Assembly (NCBI GenBank): GCA_030374735.1
Contig: JASCIV010000205.1
Location: 1 to 32,284 of the forward strand
DNA length: 32,284 nt
Direction of reading: 5' to 3'
DNA from: Gracilaria caudata
Lineage: Eukaryota > Rhodophyta > Florideophyceae > Gracilariales > Gracilariaceae
The first letter of the stretch is position 1. Every line of letters begins with the position of its first letter. The position numbers were made by a program, and so were the translations under genes. Below the pieces are notes generated by a model. The model had not been told where the DNA came from, made no database searches, and was given only the letters and a program-made list of their open reading frames with translations. Below are positions 8,853 through 16,501 of the stretch, one piece after another.

Positions 8853-10091
8853 CTAACTACTCCCACTCGATTGGTCTTCGTTGTCCTCATCGTCACCCGC
8901 AAGAACTAAGTCGTCGAATTCATGAGCGTTGTGCACAGTATTCTCATCAACATAATGTCTCCTTGAAAACAGCGACCGAACTCTAGATCCACGACGCGCC
9001 GCTCCGCCGGGAGAGCCCCCCTCTTGCGCCGCCGTTTCGACAGCATTCAAGCCGTTCTTTCGAAGTCTCCTGCGAGCACGAAGCTCATGAAATGCACTTC
9101 GCCGCTCCGACTTTTCAACCACACTTAACACGGCAATCACGATGGTGATGTTGTCCGTAGAGCCACTGCCCATTGCAAATTGTGACAGTCCTTTTGCCAC
9201 TTTGTGCGCATCTTTCCCTCTTTGGAGCATGTGGTATGCAATTGTTGTGATGAGCTCATTTTGCAACGTTTGAATCCATAGACCGTCTGTGGCGACGATG
9301 AGAACCACTTCTTGACCATCAAGTTTTCTGCTGGTTATGTCGGGCGTTGATATTAATAATTGATCGCCGTATTGTTTTTCGGACCGGTTGAATCGGGATT
9401 GATTTCTGTACGACTTAAATTCATGGTCGCCTATTGTACGACTCATATCCAAATCTCCATTGAGCCTGTTTCGCACCACAAATCCTCCATTGTCCTCGAT
9501 GCGTTGTTTTTCGAGCGGGTTTGAACAATTATGATCTGTGGTAAGTTGTAATGGCTTTAACGGTATCTCACTCGAATCTGATTTCAGTCCAAGCACAGCT
9601 CGTGAATCCCCAACATTAGCCGTGTACAAAAAACCGTCCTTCAAAATGACGGCACATAAGGTTGTTCCAGAAAACTGTCGCGTCTGATCCGTAATCTTCA
9701 AGCTATCACTCTCCAAATGCTCTACCACGCTGCCCAACGCCGCTTTCATAGCAGGGTCCGCTTGTTCTCGTTTGACGTTTTGCGCACTCCATGCCGGATA
9801 CTTCTGCAATAAGGATAAGAAATGTTCGGCGCAATGATGCGAAATAAGATGCCCATTGTGAGGTCGACCGTGTCCATCGAACACTACCAACACTGTGGCG
9901 TGCTCATCCGAATGGCAGATATACCGATCATGCTGATAGTCAAGCGCTCTGCCACGGGTACCGGGCGTGGTGAAGTAACCCACCTCAGGAAGCTTCGGCG
10001 GCGGTTGTCGAGTGGACTGCTCATCCATGTGGGACGAAGCTACCGCAAAGCGATGCCAAGCGCGACTGTTGACGGAAGCAACAGTTAACAT
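8853..10091 (-). CDS. PP2C-type (PPM) Ser/Thr protein phosphatase
   Basis: From the first in-frame ATG (10089-10091, G at -3) the protein has 412 residues; the frame continues upstream only with a TTG. PP2C enzymes dephosphorylate Ser/Thr using two Mn/Mg ions held by aspartates. Visible motifs are YQHDRY, VVFDGHG (Asp72), SGTTLCAV, ANVGDSRAVL, LTTDHN, LNGDLDMSRTIGD, VATDGLW (Asp269) and GSTDNITIVI (Asp313), so all metal-binding aspartates are kept. The C-terminal 90 residues are Arg-rich then acidic and lie outside the catalytic domain. The first 20 residues (Ser/Arg/Ala-rich, no acids) could be an organelle leader. An alternative first exon exists: ATG at 10298-10300, donor in GCGGTGCGT, acceptor TTTCTCACAG, joining in frame; this is speculative. 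Confidence 0.92.
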   Translation of the reverse strand: MLTVASVNSRAWHRFAVASSHMDEQSTRQPPPKLPEVGYFTTPGTRGRALDYQHDRYICHSDEHATVLVVFDGHGRPHNGHLISHHCAEHFLSLLQKYPAWSAQNVKREQADPAMKAALGSVVEHLESDSLKITDQTRQFSGTTLCAVILKDGFLYTANVGDSRAVLGLKSDSSEIPLKPLQLTTDHNCSNPLEKQRIEDNGGFVVRNRLNGDLDMSRTIGDHEFKSYRNQSRFNRSEKQYGDQLLISTPDITSRKLDGQEVVLIVATDGLWIQTLQNELITTIAYHMLQRGKDAHKVAKGLSQFAMGSGSTDNITIVIAVLSVVEKSERRSAFHELRARRRLRKNGLNAVETAAQEGGSPGGAARRGSRVRSLFSRRHYVDENTVHNAHEFDDLVLAGDDEDNEDQSSGSS

Positions 10092-10414
10092 TTCAGCATT
10101 CACAGCCTGTGAGAAACGCGTAGGGTTGAGCAAATGGTGGAGTGTGACGCACGGTTGCGGGCCGATATGTTTCGCATGGGGCCCCTCGGGACGACCTTTT
10201 TTGGATGGACGTTGCGTTTGTGGTCGTGTCGCAAGGCGTTATTTTGAAAAACGGAAGGCAGACGCACCGCCGTTGCACTTGCGGTTACGCACGACGGCAT
10301 GTTGCGCTCACATGGCTTCTTTCTCAGTTGCTTTATAACCCCAGCGACGGAGAAGCGTCTCTATCAGATCTACATCTACAACCCCCTACATCTAATATAA
10401 GCGAAACATGCGCA
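10092..10414 (-). promoter_or_regulatory. Promoter region of the first PP2C gene
   Basis: The spacer between the two tandem PP2C genes. A TATA-like TATAAAG (minus strand, 10331-10337) lies about 245 bp before the ATG. A 66-codon reading frame opening with ATG at 10300 overlaps it; it would be an upstream ORF or part of an alternative first exon. Confidence 0.35.
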
Positions 10415-11536
10415 TCAGTACAATGTGCTCAAAGAGCGCGACTGCCACGCATCGACAAGTCGTCCGCGCACGCCCGCAAACCTGCTCGTCTGCGGCTTCT
10501 TTCTAAATCTGCTCTGTCCACGAACGGCGCGCCTGCTCGCGCCTTTGTGCGTAATCTCGACACGTTCAGCACTTGATTCATCAGCCGCGTCAGTGTTCTC
10601 CTCCAGTTTCACATTCAGGTCGGACAGCAGTCGTGTTCTTCTCAGCCTGGATGACACAAGCGCGTTATACACGTGATCATAAGGCCAAAGAAACGTAACC
10701 AACGCCGTGATGTTATCTTTGCTTCCTTTCGCAGTGGCTTTCTTCACAATTTGTTTCGCAATGGATTCAGGGCTCATTCGCTTCGCAATTTGCTTTCGAA
10801 CCAGCTTCATCACCTGTTGATTACTAAGCTTGTTCCAAACACCATCCGAAGCGATGACACAAACGAGGTCATTGACATCGACAGAGAAGCATTCAACATC
10901 AGGTTGCGCGATGAAAAGCTCCTCTCCAAAGCGTCGTCTCCCAACATCCACACCCGGAAAAGGCGTAATGTTACGATGCGCTTTCAAGTCGTCATCGCCA
11001 ATCGCCCTAGACATTGAGATATATCCGTTCAACATGCCCCCCACAATCACGCCGCCTGCTCGCTCAATTCGATAGCGCTCGCTCGGAACATTGCAACGAT
11101 GATCCACGGACAATTGTTTGACGTCATCGGAGCGCAGCAGCACGGCCCTTGAGTCGCCCACATTGACACAATAAACATGGTCATACACGCGCAACAGCGC
11201 GCACAACGTGCTACCGGCGTAGATTCTAGCGGCGGAAGTGACCTGGATGGCGGAACGATCCAGCTCCAGCACCGCGTTTCTCAGCGCCGGAATTATGCTG
11301 TGCGGGCTATACAAGCGTGAGATATGACGGTGTAGTAGCATGGGAAGAGCGTCTGTGATGTGCTGCGAGACGATGTGGCCAGTTTGCGACGGGCCGTGGC
11401 CGTCGGCCACGAGATACAACGAACGGTTTGAAAGGTGATGAATGAGGTGACGATCATGTTGATAGGAGGACGCACCATTGGTGGAGTTGGCAGCAACGGG
11501 ATACAGCTGCGACGGCTGAGACGGAATTTGCGGCAT
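10415..11536 (-). CDS. PP2C-type (PPM) Ser/Thr protein phosphatase, tandem paralog
   Basis: The protein has 373 residues from ATG 11534-11536 (G at -3); upstream the same frame has only a GTG. Motifs in order: YQHDRH, LVADGHG (Asp45), AGSTLCALL, CVNVGDSRAVLL, LSVDHR, MLNGYISMSRAIGDDDLK, IASDGVW and GSKDNITALV, so the metal-binding aspartates and the catalytic core are complete. It shares with its downstream neighbour the YQHDRxxxH start, the phosphate-binding Arg context (RYRIERAGG versus RQRIEDNGG) and the GGxxxGxLNG segment, which points to an old tandem duplication. The basic C-terminal tail (about residues 290-373) has no recognised domain. No signal peptide or membrane helix is seen, so it is probably soluble. 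Confidence 0.92.
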   Translation of the reverse strand: MPQIPSQPSQLYPVAANSTNGASSYQHDRHLIHHLSNRSLYLVADGHGPSQTGHIVSQHITDALPMLLHRHISRLYSPHSIIPALRNAVLELDRSAIQVTSAARIYAGSTLCALLRVYDHVYCVNVGDSRAVLLRSDDVKQLSVDHRCNVPSERYRIERAGGVIVGGMLNGYISMSRAIGDDDLKAHRNITPFPGVDVGRRRFGEELFIAQPDVECFSVDVNDLVCVIASDGVWNKLSNQQVMKLVRKQIAKRMSPESIAKQIVKKATAKGSKDNITALVTFLWPYDHVYNALVSSRLRRTRLLSDLNVKLEENTDAADESSAERVEITHKGASRRAVRGQSRFRKKPQTSRFAGVRGRLVDAWQSRSLSTLY

Positions 11537-11922
11537 TGCTCCAATGCGCGCACGTGAAGGAAGCGGAAGCGATGGGCAGAACGCGCTCACGCGCTGCGAG
11601 AATGGTGAAGACGGGTGGACAAAGAAGAGTGGCGTTCCGCACCCCGGTAAACGAAAGACGTACGTGTGCGGCTAGTGGCGATGACGAGCACTGAAGCTCG
11701 AGACCGCGACGGCTCGTGGACAAGAAGACGCTGTGTGCGATCGCGTCATGTGCGCGACGAACTACAACAAGTTGTCACTCTCTGGTGCCACCGCACGATA
11801 GCGCACGGCGCGCTGCCGCTTGTGGTGCTTAACGCACGGCAGCAACCCAGGGCTTACAGAAGCGCGGCTTATATCCTGCGCAACGTGGACAGCGATGATG
11901 CGAGTGCCACGTAGCGTGACGA

Positions 11923-11965
11923 GCATACAGCGCACACACCAAACTTCGGTGTGTGCGCTGTATGC
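11923..11965. repeat. Inverted repeat: 18-bp perfect stem, 7-nt loop
   Basis: The left arm 11923-11940 (GCATACAGCGCACACACC) pairs perfectly with 11948-11965 around the loop AAACTTC. It lies in the divergent promoter. It could extrude as a cruciform, bind a dimeric factor, or be the end of a small element. Confidence 0.85.
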
Positions 11966-12038
11966 AGGGGGCGGTTGGCGGCCTTGTTGCTTTCCCGGCT
12001 GTGGAAGTTACGAAGGTACATATCAGCGCAAGCGATCG

Positions 12039-12060
12039 TGATGACAGCGCGCTGTCATCA
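12039..12060. repeat. Perfect 22-bp palindrome with TGACAG half-sites
   Basis: TGATGACAGCG followed by its exact reverse complement, with no spacer. Each half contains TGATGACAG, which resembles the TGAT/TGAC cores bound by TALE homeodomain proteins (known family preference). Its place in a promoter makes a dimer-binding operator plausible, but that is inference. Confidence 0.75.
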
Positions 12061-12317
12061 ACTCGCCCACAGTGCGCACTGCCTTCTCGGCAACCGTGTG
12101 CTTTGGCCAACCGTCACCGCGCACATCAATGAAGAAAGCATGCGCGCCGAATCAGTTTTGTCATCAATTTTCGCGGCAACGCCGCAAATGCGCATGATCT
12201 CGCGCGTGTCAACAAGCGCTGTAGCACATGTTTTGCAAGTCTGTAACTCGTCTGTCTTTTCGCCGCGGTTCGTGCACGTCCGCTTCCATTTCCTCTCGCG
12301 CTCCTACGCTCTTGCGC

Positions 12318-12328
12318 CATATAAAAAC
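12318..12328 (+). promoter_or_regulatory. TATA box for the FG-GAP/ASPIC gene
   Basis: CATATAAAAAC about 110 bp before the ATG at 12437. Assuming initiation about 30 bp downstream, near 12350, the next ATG is the gene start, which supports this start codon. The leader is pyrimidine-rich. Confidence 0.5.
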
Positions 12329-12436
12329 AACTTCTCAACGCAGTCATGTGCACTCACGCCGTCGCTCTCGCCACTCACCTTCTAGGATACCAACCGTGCC
12401 CAGCACTCGCTTCAAACACAAACACCTCCTTCGACA

Positions 12437-13966
12437 ATGGGTTTGAAACACTTTCTTTCTTTGCCTCAGCTCGTGCTGCTTGTTTCGCTGCTGCATACAG
12501 TGATCTCAATTTCCGCGCCTGTCTTCCGCGAGGTCACCTCCGTCGCTGGCATTGACACCTCGTTCGGACGCGCCAAGAAGTACGGTTCTCCGGCCGTCGT
12601 CGACCTTGATCGAGATGGCTTACCCGACCTTCTTTTCTGTCATCATGACACCACCTTCACCGAGATGTATTTCAACAATGGAGACGGAACCTTCACCAAG
12701 CCACACTGGGGTATCTACCATGACTCGCATGGCTTTTCGGCTTTCCCTGTTTCACCGTGGCACAAAACTATGAGATTCACTCTGTCCGTGGGTGGTAATT
12801 GGGGCAGGGATCCCGCGCATCCGCTCATGTTCGAAGTGAATCCGCACAATCGTTCCATTACACGCGTCACCGAACAAGCCAAAATCACCAAGTTTGGCGG
12901 TAGGGGACGGACTGCTGTGTATCTGGACCTTTCCATGGGAGCGCATCCATACTGGCCAGATGCGATTTACACGAACGGAGCAGCATTGGAGGGACCAAGT
13001 CAGTTTGCGTATGAAAATGTTGGTCAACTCCAGTTTGCGCCCAGATATTTGAAGGGCGATTATCACTGGAGTGTCAACGCATTGGCCACTGTAACCGATA
13101 TTGATGGCGACGGAATCATGGAGCTTTTGGCGTACTGGGATCTCAAGGTGTACAAAATCACCGCTCCGTTCACTCTGACGGAGATCACTGATAGCGTTCT
13201 ACCTGCTGGGATGGTTGGCATCGATCGTAAGGCGGTTATGGCTATTGCTGAAATCGACCACGACAATGACGGAGATTTCGATTTGTACATCGCTCGCGCG
13301 CGCGCTGGTCGATGGATGCCGGATATTGTGTACGAGGATTATCTGCTGGAAAATCATAATGGTCGATATTATGATGTGACTGAACGCGCTGGAATTCCGC
13401 GCGGGCTTCATTCGCGTGGCGTGAGTGTGGGAGACTTCAATAATGATGGATACATGGACATTCATGTGACACAGTTTGAAGGCGACGATGTGGTACTTAT
13501 GAACAACGGAGACAGCACGTTTAGCAGAGTGAATGGACTTACGTCCCACGCATCTTCTACGAGAGGTGACCATGCTGTGGCGGTTGACTATGATAAGGAC
13601 GGAAATGTGGACTTGGTGATGAGTGAGGGTCATCAAGATGACGTGTCTTATGGGGGTACATTTAAGGTGTTCAAGAACGTGGTGCGGAATAACGGGAACT
13701 ACATCCATGTGAGGGTGGGAAATCCGTGGGACAGAAGCTGTACGCCGTTGAACGCGGTGGTGTTCGTGAAGGCCGGGGACCTTAAGATGTGGAGACGCGT
13801 GGGTTCGCCAGGTGATTCGGTGTCGCATTCGTACTTGGAAACGCTTCATTTCGGATTGGGTGGTCGAAGCAAGGCAGATGTCATCTACGTGAAGTACACG
13901 AATGGATACGTTGTTTCGAAACGAAATGTTGCGCACGGACAGACTGCGGTGATGGGCGTGTTGTGA
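12437..13966 (+). CDS. Secreted FG-GAP/VCBS repeat protein with ASPIC/UnbV-like C-terminus
   Basis: The protein has 509 residues. An N-terminal signal peptide is clear (basic MGLKH, hydrophobic core LPQLVLLVSLLHTVI, then small residues to about 27). Five calcium-loop repeats follow: DLDRDGLPDLL (residue 56), DIDGDGIMELL (221), DHDNDGDFDLY (about 275), DFNNDGYMDIH (333) and DYDKDGNVDLV (384), as in integrin-alpha FG-GAP and bacterial VCBS propellers. The last 90 residues (NYIHVRVGNPWDRS...SYLETLHFGLGG...VKYTNG) match the ASPIC/UnbV pattern of a beta-propeller tail with an HFGLG motif, also found in animal CRTAC1. It probably folds as a calcium-bound beta-propeller in the cell wall or outside the cell, for binding rather than catalysis. 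The architecture is commonest in bacteria, so ancient transfer is possible. Intronless. Confidence 0.9.
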   Translation: MGLKHFLSLPQLVLLVSLLHTVISISAPVFREVTSVAGIDTSFGRAKKYGSPAVVDLDRDGLPDLLFCHHDTTFTEMYFNNGDGTFTKPHWGIYHDSHGFSAFPVSPWHKTMRFTLSVGGNWGRDPAHPLMFEVNPHNRSITRVTEQAKITKFGGRGRTAVYLDLSMGAHPYWPDAIYTNGAALEGPSQFAYENVGQLQFAPRYLKGDYHWSVNALATVTDIDGDGIMELLAYWDLKVYKITAPFTLTEITDSVLPAGMVGIDRKAVMAIAEIDHDNDGDFDLYIARARAGRWMPDIVYEDYLLENHNGRYYDVTERAGIPRGLHSRGVSVGDFNNDGYMDIHVTQFEGDDVVLMNNGDSTFSRVNGLTSHASSTRGDHAVAVDYDKDGNVDLVMSEGHQDDVSYGGTFKVFKNVVRNNGNYIHVRVGNPWDRSCTPLNAVVFVKAGDLKMWRRVGSPGDSVSHSYLETLHFGLGGRSKADVIYVKYTNGYVVSKRNVAHGQTAVMGVL

Positions 13967-14765
13967 GTGGACTGACTTGTGTTGTGTGCATTGGACAACT
14001 TCATTAATTTTGTGTACTACGGTTGGTGTTGCGGTTGGCAGAGTTTTCCGATTTGGCCAGCGCAGTGTTTTCAGTCAAAGACTGGATGCAGAAGTAAAGA
14101 GCTTTAAGAGTTGACTAACGGTGGAACAATAGTGCGACGTGTTGTCCGTTTCGAACGACGGCCAGCGCCATGGCCAGCGCCATCATATGCACTGAGCATC
14201 ACACAAACGGGGGAAAGCGTTTCCGTTGGCGCGTAACGGAAGCGCAATCTCCTCGCTGATTGCGCAAGGCGCAATCTGCTACGCAGATATTTTATTGCTG
14301 CAAGCAACCAATGTCTGCACAGCACTGCAGTGCCGTCTTACGTGCAGCATCCTCGCTACAGTGGAAAACCTGTAGCATTCGATGAGACAACAAGACATCC
14401 GGCTTGGGTGTCCCAAGTGCGCTCGCTCGCTTGTGTGTATGACTGTCCAAAATGTTTGAATGAAGAGTCGAAAACGTACGAAATGTTTGTCGTGCAGTTC
14501 CAAGGGGCAAAGCCTCTTTCTACCACCAGGTGCGCGTAAACTAATCTGATTGGCGCAGTACGAAATTCAGGCGGTACGACATGTTTTCTTGGGGCTTCGA
14601 GACTGATCGCGAGTTCTTGGTGGTAGATAAATCCTCTTGGTTCACAGTTGACGCCGAAGTGGTGGGACGGTGTACCACTCGTGGGACACACATGTGGAGC
14701 GTTTAAAATCATGCTTGCAATCCAGTATCACTACTCACTACCTAAAAAAGAGCGCGGGCAGTGTG
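13967..14765. other. Convergent 3' region with short repeats
   Basis: The FG-GAP gene ends on the left and the minus-strand membrane protein ends on the right, so both terminators lie here. It contains a tandem pair of the 12-mer GGCCAGCGCCAT (14160-14171, 14172-14183). There is also a hairpin GCGCAATC (14242-14249) / GATTGCGC (14258-14265), followed by a third GCGCAATC (14269-14276). Reading frames up to 118 codons occur but none looks protein-like. Confidence 0.45.
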
Positions 14766-15845
14766 CTATGAGCGTGGCGCGCACTTCTTCACAATAGATC
14801 GTATGTCGCTATTCACATCAATCGCAAAACGACCGTACTCGTGAAAATGATACCACTGCTCATCAAACGAAAAGCCACGCCGACTGGTAGTATACACAAC
14901 GTACGTAGGTCTGGTAATCTGCACCATGGCCGCGGCAAACGCACTTCCACTCGAAACAAACGTGCACCGACAGCTCTCCAAAAGCGAAACCACCGTGGGT
15001 AGATCGTCGTTATTGCTGAATACACTCGGTTCATAAAGCTGTTTCAGCTCCTGTTCATACTGTGTTTCTGTGATTAAAACCACCTTTTTCTTTCGTCTTC
15101 TCACTTGCTGCAGAATTGGTATTGTTAATTCCTCATCGATAGCATGCTTGTTACCCTTTCCGGCGCGAATTATATGCTCGATGTCGCCGCCTCGACGCAG
15201 TATGCACACGTCTTCCTTCTGTACATCAGCGCGTGGCTCAAACTTGGTGAAGGAGCTCACCAGGTCTTGCGTGTGCTTTAAACACTTTTTAGGGTGCGCA
15301 ATGTACTTTGTAACGCTGATCGAGTTACATCCTTCGAACAAATGAAGCTCACGCAGCTGCGATTCATTAAAGTCCTCACAATCCTCGATAATGGATACCA
15401 GCAACTTGCGCATGTTGAACGTCAGATTACAGGGCACGCGAACTGAATCCGGAAGCGGCGGTCGCAGATACAGATATTCGGTCATGTTATAGCCATGGCC
15501 CGTGTAATTGTCGTACATAGAGATATGAGCGCCAGTGGCCTGCGCCAGCATGAGAACAGGCTTGAGTCCAGATAACACTGCACCGATACCCTCGATCTTC
15601 ACCGCAGTACGCTCCAAAAAGATCTCGCGCTGCGCAGAAGGCGATTGTATTCGCCATGGAAGCGCGGGTGGACGCAGAGGAGTGGCTACTCGCTGCACGC
15701 GCACCGGCACCCATGATAAACGAGAGAAAAGAAAATCGTGTGCTCGTCCCGCGTTGTAGCCCAACAGAAAAATGACGAGCAACAGCACCGCTCGCACAAG
15801 CAGTGAAGACGTGGTACATGGACTGGAGGGTGCGACGACTGCCAT
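14766..15845 (-). CDS. Type II membrane protein, putative glycosyltransferase
   Basis: The protein has 359 residues from ATG 15843-15845. A short cytoplasmic end is followed by one membrane helix (about residues 15-32, LLVRAVLLLVIFLLGY) and a luminal domain, the usual layout of Golgi glycosyltransferases. The domain shows GIGAVLSGLKPVLMLAQATG (about 87-106), N-glycosylation sequons (NYT, NMT, NLT, NES), CILRRGGD (about 215) and a late VSSGSAFAAAMV segment. The GxGxxxxGL start and the ILRRGGD loop recall fucosyltransferase-like folds, where Arg-Arg-Gly-x-Asp contacts the sugar nucleotide; this is a weak motif argument, not a firm family match. It is transcribed away from the acetyl-CoA synthetase gene. 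That this is a real gene is near certain; the function is tentative. Confidence 0.8.
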   Translation of the reverse strand: MAVVAPSSPCTTSSLLVRAVLLLVIFLLGYNAGRAHDFLFSRLSWVPVRVQRVATPLRPPALPWRIQSPSAQREIFLERTAVKIEGIGAVLSGLKPVLMLAQATGAHISMYDNYTGHGYNMTEYLYLRPPLPDSVRVPCNLTFNMRKLLVSIIEDCEDFNESQLRELHLFEGCNSISVTKYIAHPKKCLKHTQDLVSSFTKFEPRADVQKEDVCILRRGGDIEHIIRAGKGNKHAIDEELTIPILQQVRRRKKKVVLITETQYEQELKQLYEPSVFSNNDDLPTVVSLLESCRCTFVSSGSAFAAAMVQITRPTYVVYTTSRRGFSFDEQWYHFHEYGRFAIDVNSDIRSIVKKCAPRS

Positions 15846-16501
15846 GACGACAAAGCCTGTAGCTCACGAATATGGATGAGCGCTGCGATTCAAACTCAGC
15901 TCGTTTTGAAACGCACGTGTTGAAATGGGGGGGGGGAAAGGGCGGAGAGGGGGAGTGGGAGCTAAGACACGGGGTGAACGCGTAGGCGACAACATGCGTT
16001 TCATGGCTGGAGCTTGCAGCTTGAAGAAAAAACGGTGGCAGCTGTGTGAACAGTTCCCGTTTGATGCGCAACGCTTTTCCTGACAAATCGTACGCACTTC
16101 GCGTAAACAAGCGTTGTTCGGTTCACGCCGAACGGGCGCGTATGTTCGACGACACGAAGACGTGGATACACACACTCGCTGCGCATATGCCACGCGCGGC
16201 ATCGAGCCGCGACGTGCGCTGCACGCGCGTCTCCCGCGAGGCGCTCCCCTCCGGCTTTACAGCGCTTACCTTTTGGCTTTTGGTTGCAGAACTGCTTTAC
16301 AGTGCTGTTTCGGGGGTTGCGCTCACAGAATCTGCGTGTGTGCTGTTTTGCAGGTTTTGTTTGGAGAGCAGACTGCGACGCAGATCGGCACGCTGTGTGC
16401 GCTGCGTACGCGGCGTAACAACGCGCCACGTCCCTGCACGTCGCGCTTTCGCGTTTTGTTGTGCGTCGCACATGTTGACCAACGCGCGAGCTGCGGAAGA
16501 C
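15846..16501. promoter_or_regulatory. Divergent promoter region with G-quadruplex candidate
   Basis: This lies between the outward-reading membrane-protein and acetyl-CoA synthetase genes. G-tracts of 10, 3, 5 and 3 (15927-15936, 15940-15942, 15949-15953, 15957-15959) with loops of 3, 6 and 3 bases meet the usual G-quadruplex pattern on the + strand. From about 16040 the DNA becomes CpG-rich and several frames are open at once, including 150 codons in frame with the synthetase, so openness here is not evidence of coding. Confidence 0.45.

Larger units (their letters stand above)
11537..12436. promoter_or_regulatory. Divergent promoter region between PP2C and the FG-GAP gene
   Basis: The two flanking genes start outward from this 900-bp stretch. 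Toward the right gene, CATATAAAAAC (12318-12328) is a good TATA box; the ATG at 12437 is the first ATG well downstream of the expected start of transcription. Toward the left gene a weak TATAAG (minus strand, near 11870) is present. Two strong dyads, at 11923-11965 and 12039-12060, lie between and are listed separately. Confidence 0.5.

Noticed and set aside
13199..13936. 245-codon minus-strand frame opposite the FG-GAP gene
   Set aside because: It is His/Ile/Ser-rich, with no domain, and mirrors the Asp-Gly-rich codons of the strong gene on the other strand.
14356..14712. 118-codon minus-strand frame in the convergent region
   Set aside because: No domain, overlaps two other open frames, and sits where two genes terminate.
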